Shown here: piece after piece, positions 8,014-17,319 of the stretch
Layout: the number at the start of each line of letters is the position of its first letter
Position numbering within the stretch: the first letter of the stretch is position 1
NCBI GenBank assembly: GCA_910579265.1
Contig: CAJTTE010000006.1
Coordinates: 62,001-126,000 of the forward strand
Reading direction: 5' to 3'
Source of the DNA: an uncultured Ruminiclostridium sp.
GTDB lineage: Bacteria > Bacillota > Clostridia > Oscillospirales > Ruminococcaceae
Length of the DNA: 64,000 nucleotides
Program-made: the position numbers and the translations under genes
The notes under the pieces: generated by a model
Database searches by the model: none
The model's input: only the letters and a program-made list of their open reading frames with translations
What the model was told of the DNA's origin: nothing

Positions 8014-8423
8014 TTTTTTATAAAATGCGCATATTTCGTGCATTTCTTACGTCAGAACAAAACCCGGCCTTTCTTGATGCCGTTTATTAAATATCATGCT
8101 ATCAACCAACCTGCCGCAGGTCGCTTTTGCTGTTAAAACTTATATGAAGGCCTGCGCCAAGAACCGGATGAGGCCGCTGTAACAAATCGGAAGTCTCCAC
8201 AGATACGAAAGCCTCAGTTCTTGACTTTTGGTTATTGTTGTGCTAAACTTTTATCATGACCTACGGCGTATCGGCGTTATGTGACGCAGTAAAAACCAAA
8301 AGCCGTAGCATACCGAAAATGACAGTAACAAAAGCGGTCATTTTTAAAAATCGCCTGTCTTTTCGAAAGGGCGGCTTTGACATTCCGGTGCATCTGCCGG
8401 ACGGAGAAAGGAATGAGATTAAA
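8014..8423. other. Intergenic region upstream of ankyrin operon
   Basis: Apart from the promoter at 8221-8249 I see no gene or known RNA. An open frame runs from 8256 into the ankyrin gene, but it lacks a ribosome binding site before ATG 8424. Confidence 0.45.
8221..8249 (+). promoter_or_regulatory. Promoter of the ankyrin operon
   Basis: TTGACT (8221-8226), a 17-bp spacer and TAAACT (8244-8249) are present, about 170 nt ahead of the first ankyrin gene start. Confidence 0.6.
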
Positions 8424-9617
8424 ATGGATTTTGATATCGCGAACAAGATTAAAAGCTGTTTTTGGCAGAGAGAACCGGAAAGAGCCGTGGAAACCACCGA
8501 AAAGCATCTCGGGGAAATAGACTTTGACGACGAAGACGATGTCGAAAAGCTTATAGATATTATCATCCCGTCCTTAGGCGAAGAAGGAGGATTCGAATTC
8601 CTTGAATATCTTATTTCAAAGGGCTTTGACATAAACTACAAGCTGCTGAAAAAAGAATGTCTTATACTGAAGTGTGCCGAAAGATTTATTAAGCCGCAGG
8701 AATTCCAAAGGCTGGCGGATCTCGGAGCCGATGTATATTCGGAAACCTCCGACGGAGATAACGTGCTTTTGCGCTGTGTCGAGAAGAACGAGGAGCTTGC
8801 GCTTTACATTGCGGAAAACTTCGACCTGTCACAGCTTGACCACTCCGACAAATTCGGGGTCACTCCCCTCATGCATTCGGTTATGACAAATAACATACGC
8901 CTTACGGAGACTCTCATAAAAAAAGGTTCGGACGTGAATGCAACCGGCACCGGCGTTGTGGGAGGAAACGGATACTGGATAAAAACAGGGGGATTATCGC
9001 CTCTCGCCCTTGCCCTTCGCTTCGGTAATGAACAAGCGGCAAAAATGCTTCTGGAAGCCGGCGCGGACGAAGGTCTTTGCGATGACGAAGGCTATCCTCC
9101 CATATTTTCTCTGATTTACTACCCCTTCAGATTCCTGAACGACAACCACTTCAACAGTCCCATCTTCGACAAAAAACGAAGCATCATACCGCTTATGAAA
9201 AAACCGGATATAACCGATTCCAGAGGATATACCGTGCTTATGGAAGCATTGTGCAGCAAGGACACTTCTTATATACATACCAATGCTTATACCAGCCTGC
9301 CCGTCACTCTGGCTCTTATCGAAAACGGCGCAAACGTCAACGCGGCCGCCAACGACGGCACAACACCGCTGCACCTGGCGGTACAAACGGCAGAACAAGC
9401 AACTAAGGCACTTGTAAAAGCGGGCGCAGATATAAATGCCCAGGACAACGGCGGAAATACGCCTCTTATACTCGCATGCAGGTATTGCGGAGAAAAGATT
9501 GTCAGATGGCTTTTAAAATCAGGGGCGGATTTCAGCATAAAAAACAACGCCGGGGAAAGCCCCGCGGATATCTGTGCCGCAAGGGGCTTTAACGACGCAT
9601 TGGAACTGATGATCTGA
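8424..9617 (+). CDS. Ankyrin-repeat protein 1
   Basis: This 397-residue protein has an acidic N-terminal region (about 1-150) and then about six ankyrin repeats. The clearest are GVTPLMHSV..., LSPLALAL..., DGTTPLHLAV...GADINAQD and GGNTPLILAC...GADFSIKN. It has no signal peptide or membrane segment, so it is probably a cytoplasmic binding scaffold. The start is ATG 8424 with AGAAAGGA at 8405-8412; an upstream start at 8256 would add 56 residues without a site. It heads a three-gene operon with a TPR-like gene and a second ankyrin gene. The partner is unknown. Confidence 0.88.
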   Translation: MDFDIANKIKSCFWQREPERAVETTEKHLGEIDFDDEDDVEKLIDIIIPSLGEEGGFEFLEYLISKGFDINYKLLKKECLILKCAERFIKPQEFQRLADLGADVYSETSDGDNVLLRCVEKNEELALYIAENFDLSQLDHSDKFGVTPLMHSVMTNNIRLTETLIKKGSDVNATGTGVVGGNGYWIKTGGLSPLALALRFGNEQAAKMLLEAGADEGLCDDEGYPPIFSLIYYPFRFLNDNHFNSPIFDKKRSIIPLMKKPDITDSRGYTVLMEALCSKDTSYIHTNAYTSLPVTLALIENGANVNAAANDGTTPLHLAVQTAEQATKALVKAGADINAQDNGGNTPLILACRYCGEKIVRWLLKSGADFSIKNNAGESPADICAARGFNDALELMI

Positions 9618-10106
9618 ATGGAATTTTTAGGTAAAAGCAAAATCCCGTCCGAAGGCGAAGAAAACGGCATAAGACTTTACAACGCATTATCCGCCGGAGA
9701 TCTTCCCCTGGCAAGGCTTATAGCGGGAGATGCCGCTGAAAAATCAAATCCCGCTTCTGCTTTTAACCAGGGCTTATGTCTGTTTCTTCTGGAGGAATGG
9801 GAAAAAGCTTTGAGTGAATTAAAAAATGCCGAAAGGCTTATCGGGAATCCTCCCGAATATGAAATATCCGAAAGAAAACTTTTTATAAAGGCAATCGATA
9901 TATCGGAGCAAAGAGGAGCCAAAACGCATCTTCTGCCCCTCGATCCGGATTCCGGAGCATGCCGGACACGCTACGGTCTCATACGTATACGATGGCTGAC
10001 GGCGCTTTGCCTTATAAATCTCGGGCGCAACGAAGAAGCGGCACCTGTTGTCCGCTTTTTATCACAATACAATATCCGGCTTCGGACGGGAAAGGATGAT
10101 AAATAA
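9618..10106 (+). CDS. TPR-like helical protein
   Basis: This 162-residue protein begins immediately after the stop of the upstream ankyrin gene, so it is translationally coupled. Residues about 18-75 form helix pairs with TPR character (SAFNQGLCLFLLEEWEKALSE), and a second helical pair is at about 120-150 (WLTALCLINLGRNEEAAPVV). No catalytic motif or signal peptide is seen. Its place between two ankyrin genes suggests a three-protein assembly, which is inference. Confidence 0.75.
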   Translation: MEFLGKSKIPSEGEENGIRLYNALSAGDLPLARLIAGDAAEKSNPASAFNQGLCLFLLEEWEKALSELKNAERLIGNPPEYEISERKLFIKAIDISEQRGAKTHLLPLDPDSGACRTRYGLIRIRWLTALCLINLGRNEEAAPVVRFLSQYNIRLRTGKDDK

Positions 10107-10107
10107 A

Positions 10108-11085
10108 ATGCAGCTTGACAATATGCTTCTCCAGGCATGTAAAAACAATCAGAAGGGCGTGGTTCAGACCTTTTTGAAGCGGGGCGGAATAGATGTAAAC
10201 AAGCGTGACGAATCCGGAAACACCCCCCTTATCTACGCATGCATAAAAAATTCCAGAGACATCGTGAAAATGCTGCTGGAAAACGGCGCAGACGCGGGGC
10301 TTGAAAATCAAAGAAGCCGTTCCCCGCTGCACTTTGCCGCTGAATCAGGTAATTACGAAATAATATCTCAGCTTATAAATGCGGGCGCAGACGTAAACTG
10401 TACGGATACGGAGGGGGTTACTCCTCTTATGCTGATGGCGCAGAACGGAAAAACGGATACCGCCCTTAAATTTATCCAAAATAAAGACGTGGATATCGAC
10501 CTGAAGGATAAAAACAGTCGCAGCGCTGTCGATTATGCCACACAATCCGGCCTAAGGGAGCTTGTCAAGGCTCTCTCGAAGGAGGAAGGACATACCGATA
10601 CCTACGGAAACACCACGCTTCATCACGCATGCTGGAACGGCCAGGGCGAAGTGGCGAAGGTTCTTATCGAAAACGGAGCGGATGTAAACAAGCTTAATGA
10701 CGACGGCGAATCTCCTCTTGTTCTGGCGGTAAGAAGATCGAATCTGGTTATAGCCGAAATGCTTCTTGAAGCGGGCGCAAAAGCGGATTGCGCCGATATC
10801 AACGGTATTATGCCTCTCCATATTGCCGCGGACAGCGGCGAACAATTTATAGGAAAAGCTCTTATACGTGCAGGGGCGAATATAAACTCCAAAACCTCGG
10901 AAGGCTATACGCCTCTTATACTTGCCGCAAGAAGCGGAAAAAACGACTTTACCGCAATGCTGATCGAGGCTGGCTCGGATATTAACGCCGTTGACAATGA
11001 ACAGCACAGCGCGCTTTATTATGCTTCGGAAGCCGGGTTTACCGAAATAACGGAGCAGCTTCTTATAGCAGGAGCGGAAAACTGA
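10108..11085 (+). CDS. Ankyrin-repeat protein 2
   Basis: This 325-residue protein is made almost wholly of about nine ankyrin repeats with regular TPLxxAxxxG and GADVNxxD signatures (for example SRSPLHFAAESGNYEII and GYTPLILAARSGKND). It shares style and codon use with ankyrin protein 1, which points to related genes. I chose ATG 10108 with GAAAGGA 12 bases upstream; ATG 10096 in the same frame is possible. It starts one base after the TPR gene stop. No export signal is seen, so a cytoplasmic interaction scaffold is likely. Confidence 0.88.
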   Translation: MQLDNMLLQACKNNQKGVVQTFLKRGGIDVNKRDESGNTPLIYACIKNSRDIVKMLLENGADAGLENQRSRSPLHFAAESGNYEIISQLINAGADVNCTDTEGVTPLMLMAQNGKTDTALKFIQNKDVDIDLKDKNSRSAVDYATQSGLRELVKALSKEEGHTDTYGNTTLHHACWNGQGEVAKVLIENGADVNKLNDDGESPLVLAVRRSNLVIAEMLLEAGAKADCADINGIMPLHIAADSGEQFIGKALIRAGANINSKTSEGYTPLILAARSGKNDFTAMLIEAGSDINAVDNEQHSALYYASEAGFTEITEQLLIAGAEN

Positions 11086-11522
11086 TCCTTCCTGTCAAAA
11101 TTCCTTTTTATAAATCCACATTTTCAAGATAGAAACCGAAAAAATACAAAGCGATATAACCGGCGGTATTACAGGTGCATTCGTAAGGCTCTTTACGAGC
11201 CGAGAACCTGTACTTATAGGAACGGCGTGTGGCTTTCCGGGCGGATTTTATCAAAAATAAGGCCTGATTTTCCGGATCTGCCGGGGCAAGTCAAGAAAAT
11301 TTAACACAGGAAATGTTCAGTCACTTTCCCAAAGTCGCCGCAAGGGTGTTCTGACAGAAAAGCGAATGTGAAAACGCAAGCTATCGGTAAAAAATGCGTA
11401 AAAGATGCATGCCGATTCCCATGTAAACAGATTCCGAACGTTTTCTGTTCACGGCAAACGAATATCTTATTTCTTCAAAGCTTTTTACATTCAAGCTTGC
11501 CTGAATCTCATTGACAGCGTTT
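11086..11522. other. Gene-free stretch after ankyrin operon
   Basis: No gene is recognised. A nested hairpin lies at about 11170-11213 (outer arms ACAGGT/ACCTGT, inner arms GGCTC/GAGCC), without a T run. Confidence 0.4.
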
Positions 11523-11711
11523 TTAAGTAAGCACCGCACAATTACCGTCTTATGGCTTTACATTTGCCTTTCTTGCATATTTCCCGAGAAGCCTGTGACT
11601 TCTCATTATCATCATTACACAAGTTCTTCTTGAAATGCGTTGATATTGCTGCGGCGGATTTATACGATCTTATGGCGCAGCCACACATAATAGTTTTACG
11701 GCACTGCCTAA
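11523..11711 (-). repeat. Family A element, degenerate copy
   Basis: It retains the order of family A (taagcaccgcacaat at the left, cttgcatatttcc, cttcttgaaatgcg, ending ggcactgcctaa) but has many substitutions and lengths that differ from the 180-bp intact copies. Confidence 0.65.
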
Positions 11712-11755
11712 AAAATATCCGCTCTCGGTGCATTTCCGAGAGCGGATATTTTTTT
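11711..11755. terminator. Strong hairpin with T run
   Basis: A 14-bp stem AATATCCGCTCTCGG/CCGAGAGCGGATATT with a seven-base loop is followed by TTTTTT. It is 630 bp past the ankyrin operon and probably ends read-through there. Confidence 0.7.
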
Positions 11756-12318
11756 AATCTTTCTTAATACAAGTATCCACGCCGGATACCATCAAAGACG
11801 TGTGATATTTTCAAATCATGCCGAAGACAAAACTGATCATCCGGAATAATTTTAAAAAGCGCTTTGGGCACACCTTCGATTCAAGCTGTTTCTGTAAATA
11901 GAACCGGAAGCGGTATACGCCCGCCGTCAAGCATTGAAAAACATTTATGAAACACAAGAAAAAGCGGCGCAAAACGCTGTCTCCCCGCCAAAGCCTATGC
12001 TTTGAAATCCGGAGCCTGCACCTTATACCGATTCTTGATAAAGGGATAGACAAATAATATGGATGAACAAAGATCGGTATTAAGACCATTTCCGATCGAT
12101 CAATAACAAACAGTTCGGATCCCCGAAGCTTAGCATCCTCCGGAATGCTAAGGCGCCTGCGCCGCTGCCGGATGCGGGATCACAATCGACGGCTTTCTGC
12201 TTTAAGGAGCGGAAATGTCGGACCGGCGGACTTTCCGAGCACGAGATTCATAAATTGTTTTAATAAGCCCTTTTCAAAGGATATTACACTCAACGGGAAT
12301 TTGATCTTCCGTTTTCGA
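11756..12318. other. 563-bp gene-free stretch
   Basis: No gene, RNA or repeat is recognised between the hairpin and the 3' end of fruK. Confidence 0.4.
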
Positions 12319-13233
12319 TCACGCTTCGCATGTTTTTTCGAAAAGCTCCAGTATCGCTTCACCGCTTCCCAATCCCTCGGAAAAGGCGGTAGCTCCTCCT
12401 GCTGCGGTTCCAAGTCTGAGTGCGTATTTATAATCCCCGCGGGAAAAACTCATACCCGCTATAAACCCCGCTATCATGGAATCTCCGGCTCCCACCGTAT
12501 TTACGGCTTTCCCGCAGCAGACCCCGCAACGGTGTATTTCCTCGTTTTCGTCAATCAGGATCGCTCCCCGCTCACCCATAGAAACCAGAACATTTACCGC
12601 ACCCATTTCCTTCAGCCTCAGAGCATGGAATATAATGCTATCGGGATCTTCGGTCCTTATGCCGAATATCTCTCCGAGTTCATCGGCGTTGGGCTTTATA
12701 AGAAACGGATTGTACTTCAGCACATTGAGGAGCAGCTTTCCTCTTGCATCTACTACGGCTCTTATGCTTCTGTCAGATAATCGGGCAAGGATACTTTCGT
12801 AAATATCCGAGGGCAGTGACGGCGGAATGCTTCCTGCCAGGATCACCGTATCACCGTTTTTCACGGAAGACAGCTTTTCATAAAACCGCAAAACATCCGC
12901 TTCGTTTATATAAGGGCCTTTTGCATTCAAATCGGTTTCATTTCCTGCCCGAATTTTAACGTTTATTCTTGAAAAACCATTCTCCAAACGAACAAAATCT
13001 GTCTCTATCCCGTTTGCTCTGACTGCCGCTTCAATAGCATCCCCCGTAAAGCCGCCAATAAAGCCGAGAGCCTTGGAGCCGATCCCGAGCCTCTTTAATA
13101 CGAACGAAACATTGATCCCCTTGCCGCCGAAAAAAATGTTTTCCGAATCAAGGGCGTTTATTTCACCTGTTTTTATGCTGCCTGCATGTACCACATAATC
13201 CACGGCAGGATTAAAGGTAACGGTATATATCAT
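12319..13233 (-). CDS. fruK: 1-phosphofructokinase (PfkB family)
   Basis: This 304-residue sugar kinase of the ribokinase fold would phosphorylate fructose 1-phosphate to fructose 1,6-bisphosphate, or a related hexose phosphate such as tagatose 6-phosphate. Visible are the N-terminal IYTVTFNPAVDYVV typical of FruK/LacC, the GGKGINVS substrate loop at about 36-43, and the signature NTVGAGDSM with catalytic D251. The start is ATG 13233 with AAAGGAG upstream; an upstream in-frame start would lack a site. It is monocistronic with its own promoter. There is no PTS gene beside it, so the substrate rests on family similarity alone. Confidence 0.88.
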   Translation of the reverse strand: MIYTVTFNPAVDYVVHAGSIKTGEINALDSENIFFGGKGINVSFVLKRLGIGSKALGFIGGFTGDAIEAAVRANGIETDFVRLENGFSRINVKIRAGNETDLNAKGPYINEADVLRFYEKLSSVKNGDTVILAGSIPPSLPSDIYESILARLSDRSIRAVVDARGKLLLNVLKYNPFLIKPNADELGEIFGIRTEDPDSIIFHALRLKEMGAVNVLVSMGERGAILIDENEEIHRCGVCCGKAVNTVGAGDSMIAGFIAGMSFSRGDYKYALRLGTAAGGATAFSEGLGSGEAILELFEKTCEA

Positions 13234-13276
13234 AAAATTCTCCTTTTTGTTATATCGATGCTGCGCCGTCAACAGA

Positions 13277-13305
13277 CTATTACGAAGCTTATTTTAAATA
13301 GTCAA
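13277..13305 (-). promoter_or_regulatory. fruK promoter
   Basis: On the minus strand TTGACT (13300-13305), a 17-bp spacer and TAATAG (13277-13282) are present, about 45 nt before the start codon. Confidence 0.5.
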
Positions 13306-13712
13306 GCTTTCCATAAAAAGCCGCCGATTCATTCTTAAATAAGACCTTCCGGCTTGTAAAGTCTTTTTAAATCCCATACCGTAAAGCTCTTGCCCCTCGG
13401 TTTTTTGACCGTAAAAAACCCGACCTTAACGGCGAACCGCAAAATTTTATACTGATGATCATGTAAAAGCCCGAACACGACAGTGTTCGCAAACGCTGTT
13501 ATCGGATTTATACAACGCGGAAAAACAGCGGCGGAATAAATACCCTTCTAAAATCTTATTTTTTGATACGGGGCGCTTCGATTTTTATAAATATAAAGAT
13601 CATTTATATATCGTTTTCCTTTTGTTAAAAAGCCGCTTATCCGTGATAATGCATAAATTCGGAATCTGAAATACTTTATAACGTATCGGAAAAATCATTT
13701 TTACCGGCAGTT
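13306..13712. other. Gene-free stretch between fruK and DUF1294 gene
   Basis: No gene, known RNA or repeat element is recognised here. Confidence 0.4.
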
Positions 13713-13997
13713 CTAAATCACCCAGATATTCAAGACTGCTGCTATGACGATCTGAAGCAGGATTATAACGGGAAAGCCCACGGAAAATTTTGGCTTTCTT
13801 GTTTTATGCCGTATAAGCCTCATAGTCAGATACATTGCGGGAGCTCCGAATAGCAAACCGGCGGTCATAAGTACAGCTTCAGGTATACGATGACGTCTGG
13901 CTGCTTTAGCGGCTATTTTGTCATAAACGGTCAGTACGATCCCCACAATGCTTGCAGCGGCAAGAAAGGATATTTGAAGTACATATTTGTTTTCCAT
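13713..13997 (-). CDS. DUF1294 small membrane protein
   Basis: This 94-residue protein has three hydrophobic segments (about 7-24, 41-60, 73-93). It carries the family signature DKIAAK...RIPEAVL in the first loop and RHKTRKPKFSVGFP between the second and third segments. The family is an integral membrane protein of unknown function found in many Firmicutes. A weak AGGAAA site precedes ATG 13997. It stands alone between gene-free stretches. Confidence 0.85.
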   Translation of the reverse strand: MENKYVLQISFLAAASIVGIVLTVYDKIAAKAARRHRIPEAVLMTAGLLFGAPAMYLTMRLIRHKTRKPKFSVGFPVIILLQIVIAAVLNIWVI

Positions 13998-14763
13998 ATC
14001 GGTTTCCTCATATTATATCCGGAATCTGCCCGAATGAACAGAAACGGTAAAACATCATATAAGCTTATAATAATTTAACCAATGCTCCGAAAAAAAGGTT
14101 CCGGTATTGCGGCCGTTAAAAAACCGAAATAATTTTCGATACATCCGCGAAATGTAAATCATATGATCCCGGTCTTTTAACATCGGGGCACAAGCTTAAT
14201 TTTAACATTCGTCGGCAAGGTTGTCAAGGTTAATGAATAAGTAAAAACTTATAAAACCCGTAGATCCGCAAACGACCCTTTCGCCCGCGTGTATAGCCTA
14301 TGCTTCATACTTGTCTTAAAGCCAAGCCTTAATCTCTGGGTATAATACCTTCCGCCGAGGAATAAACCATCCGATTCCAAGCACACGGTCTCGAACGTCT
14401 CAGGCATAAGCGTTCTGCGGTTTCAACAGAAATCTTTAACGTTAAAAAATGCGAAAGCGATCATACGAACGACAAAAACATGATTTTATGTCGCTTTACA
14501 TAACTGCTAAATTACGGCGCCGCTTTTTTGGACAAATCCGCCGTACAATATCCGCTTCCGGTTTCGTAAAATTTTATGCTTGAGTACAAATTTTCCGGTA
14601 TCTTTCATATGTTTCGGTAACAGAAACCGTTTTATCATACGCTCCCATATTGATTTTTCATCTTACTTCATAAAGCTTTACGAAACACCGCCGTTTGTCA
14701 ATATATGACCCTAAGATCCACAGCAGACAATATTATGGCGCGTCTGCATCCCTTCATCATTTA
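13998..14763. other. 766-bp gene-free stretch
   Basis: No gene or known RNA is recognised upstream of the family B element. The composition is similar to other spacers in the window. Confidence 0.4.
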
Positions 14764-14932
14764 AGAACCTTTCCAAACAGGAATTTGTGCGGGTCTTTTC
14801 GGCATATTTTACCGATGACTGTGATAAAACTTTCTGACTTTCTTTTCGAGCAAGCCAGCCTGAGGATTTATGCCTTGTTCTCGGCAGAATTTGCTCGAAA
14901 AGCCATACCTCCTTACTATGCGGACAGGTTCT
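14764..14932. repeat. Family B inverted-repeat element, copy 1
   Basis: The 169-bp element has terminal inverted repeats AGAACCTTTCC and GGACAGGTTCT. It shares the internal run ttttcggcatattttaccga with the second copy at 51380-51879. It ends 9 bp before the cimA promoter. Confidence 0.7.
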
Positions 14933-14941
14933 AAAACACTC

Positions 14942-14970
14942 TTGACAAAATAAAAAAACAATGTTAAAAT
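14942..14970 (+). promoter_or_regulatory. cimA promoter
   Basis: TTGACA (14942-14947), a 17-bp spacer and TAAAAT (14965-14970) are present. The leader to the start codon is about 170 nt and holds small hairpins (15021-15036 and beyond), but no T-box motif. Confidence 0.75.
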
Positions 14971-15145
14971 ATAAAAAGAATAACGGTAGGTATAATAAAA
15001 TCATAAATTACGACGATCCGCCGGCGGGAAAGCCGGAAGCAATAGCTTTCATCTCTTCGGAGGTGAAGGTTATTTTTGTATCCGCATATTCATACGGCTA
15101 TTCGACAAAAAAATTACCATATCTTTTAAATAAGGAATATCAAAA

Positions 15146-16771
15146 ATGGAAAAAATCGAAATATTTGACTCTACCCTTCGCGACGGGGCACAGGGTGAAG
15201 GAATAAGTTTTTCGGTCGACGACAAGCTTAAAATCCTGATGCGCCTCGACAGCTTCGGCATAGACTTTGTCGAAGCCGGAAATCCCGCTTCGAATCCTAA
15301 AGACATTGAATTTTTCCGGCGTGCGGCCGGAATAAATCTGAAAAAATCTAAGCTTACGGCTTTCGGATCAACAAGAAGAAAAAACACCTCATGCGGCGAT
15401 GACTCCAATATTGCCGCTCTTATCGACGCCGGAACCGAATATGTAACTGTTTTCGGAAAAAGCTGGCTGCTCCATGTTGAAGCCATTTTAGACGCCGACT
15501 CCGAAGAAAACCTGTCAATGATAAGAGACACGGTAGGTTATCTTACTCAAAAAGGGAAAAAAGTAATATTCGACGCGGAGCATTTTTTCGACGGCTACAA
15601 AGACAATGCCGCGTATGCCATAAAAACACTTAAGGCGGCGGCGGAAGCGGGAGCCGAAAGGATCGTCCTTTGTGATACTAACGGTGGATGCTTTCCCGAC
15701 GAGATAAACGACATGGTAAAGCTCGTAACACAAATAACAGATGTTCCGATAGGAATACACTGCCACAATGACTCCGGCTGCGCCTCAGCCAATACGATAG
15801 CTGCTGTTAAGGCAGGAGCCCGCCATATACAGGGGACGTTTATCGGTATCGGCGAACGCTGCGGTAATGCAAACCTTTCTACGGTAATGCCTAATCTTCA
15901 ACTTAAGATGGGTTATCGATGCATAGACGAAAAAAGCATGGCAAATCTTACGCAAACGGCCTGTTATATAGCCGAGATCGCAAACATAAAGCTGGCGGGA
16001 AGCATGCCCTACGTAGGAAGAAACGCTTTCGGCCACAAGGGCGGAATGCATGCGGACGGGGTAAAAAAAGATCCGCGGAGCTTTGAACATATTTCTCCGG
16101 AAAAAGTCGGAAATGAAAGAAGCTTTCTTTTATCCGAAGTCAGCGGACGAAGCGCGGTTTTGTCAAAGCTTTCTGAATTTGACGCAAATCTTGAAAAAAA
16201 CAGCCCAGAAACTATGAGGATAATGGAAAAACTTAAAAAGCTTGAAAGCGCCGGATACCAGTTTGAAGCGGCTAATGCAAGCTTTGAGCTTCTTGTGTTA
16301 AAAGAGCTCGGACGGTTTCAGCCTTTTTTCAGAATAGAGCATTTTTATGTTGTATCCGCTCAAAATTACGCGGTTCGCGATGTTGAAAAATCCAATGCCA
16401 TGGTTAAGGTAAAGGTCGGCGACAAATGCGAAATAACCGCCGATGAAGGGGACGGCCCGGTCAACGCGATAGACAGGGCTCTCAGAAAAGCTCTGGAGGT
16501 CTTTTATCCTCAGCTCAAAAAAACTCACCTTATCGATTACAAGGTAAGGGTCATAGCCGCAGGGGACAGTACCGCGGCTGTGACCAGAGTTCTTATAGAA
16601 AGCACAGACGGAGAAACCGTATGGACTACGGTAGGCGCCTCTAAGGATATAATCGACGCCAGCCTTATGGCTTTACTTGACGCAATAGAGTATTATCTTT
16701 ACAATACGTGGGAAATAAAAAGAAAAGAGGCGGAGCTTAAAATAAAGAACAAAATGCAAGAACGGTTTTAA
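15146..16771 (+). CDS. cimA: (R)-citramalate synthase
   Basis: This 541-residue enzyme condenses pyruvate with acetyl-CoA to (R)-citramalate, the first step of the threonine-independent isoleucine route. It opens IFDSTLRDGAQGEGISFSV, the HMGL-like TIM-barrel start, and has GSTRRKN near residue 75, typical of citramalate synthase rather than LeuA. It also has the metal-site HCHNDSGCA and GIGERCGNANL, and a C-terminal LeuA allosteric dimer domain (about 400-525), so isoleucine feedback is expected. An AAGGAA site precedes ATG 15146. With leuC, leuD and leuB downstream it makes the pathway to 2-oxobutyrate complete. Confidence 0.93.
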   Translation: MEKIEIFDSTLRDGAQGEGISFSVDDKLKILMRLDSFGIDFVEAGNPASNPKDIEFFRRAAGINLKKSKLTAFGSTRRKNTSCGDDSNIAALIDAGTEYVTVFGKSWLLHVEAILDADSEENLSMIRDTVGYLTQKGKKVIFDAEHFFDGYKDNAAYAIKTLKAAAEAGAERIVLCDTNGGCFPDEINDMVKLVTQITDVPIGIHCHNDSGCASANTIAAVKAGARHIQGTFIGIGERCGNANLSTVMPNLQLKMGYRCIDEKSMANLTQTACYIAEIANIKLAGSMPYVGRNAFGHKGGMHADGVKKDPRSFEHISPEKVGNERSFLLSEVSGRSAVLSKLSEFDANLEKNSPETMRIMEKLKKLESAGYQFEAANASFELLVLKELGRFQPFFRIEHFYVVSAQNYAVRDVEKSNAMVKVKVGDKCEITADEGDGPVNAIDRALRKALEVFYPQLKKTHLIDYKVRVIAAGDSTAAVTRVLIESTDGETVWTTVGASKDIIDASLMALLDAIEYYLYNTWEIKRKEAELKIKNKMQERF

Positions 16772-16808
16772 GTGTTTATGCCTACTTACGGTTTTGGCAT
16801 ATGAATAC

Positions 16809-16988
16809 TTAAGGCAACACCGTACAATGATTGCCTGTGAATTGCTCAGTCGGATATTTCGTCAGCTTGCATAAGTTCGACGCAGGAAAACCGACGTATT
16901 TCAAGGAGAATTTGTGTAAGATGACGGAAAATATGCAAGCAAGCCGCACGCAAAGCCGTCAGGCGGTCATTGTGCGGTATTGCCTTAA
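16809..16988 (+). repeat. Family A element (180 bp)
   Basis: It starts TTAAGGCAACACCGTACAAT and ends with the near inverted complement TTGCCTTAA. The internal open frame of about 50 codons is intact. It lies between cimA and leuC. Confidence 0.9.
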
Positions 16989-17268
16989 TCTTAGCCGAAA
17001 AATAATGTTATGCCTGCCCCTTGCCGGATTTTAAAGCCATTGAAAGAATAATGGCTCATCGGCAAAAAGAAGGATATTCGGACGAAATTTACCTGTTTGC
17101 GTCATATCTCTAAAAACGCGCGGGTACATGATAAAGACGGTTTTCGGTCTCTTGCCTCCGATCCGCTGCTTTTTCCGGGGTTTCCCGAAAAAGAGCGTAT
17201 TTTCGGTGCTAAGGTGCAGCCTTTTGAAAGAAATATATTTGATTTTCCGATATACCTTAAAAAAGATA

Positions 17269-17297
17269 TTGCAAAATCCTCCTAAAGCATATATAAT
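17269..17297 (+). promoter_or_regulatory. leuC promoter
   Basis: TTGCAA (17269-17274), a 17-bp spacer and TATAAT (17292-17297) lie 22 bp before the leuC start. Confidence 0.7.
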
Positions 17298-17319
17298 ATT
17301 ATTGAAAGGACAGAGAAAT

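Noticed and set aside
12145..12780. 211-codon open frame opposite fruK
   Set aside because: It is antisense to a well-supported kinase gene, and its translation is rich in Arg and Cys as shadow frames are.
14977..15145. T-box riboswitch ahead of cimA
   Set aside because: The conserved AGGGTGGNACCGCG antiterminator sequence is absent.
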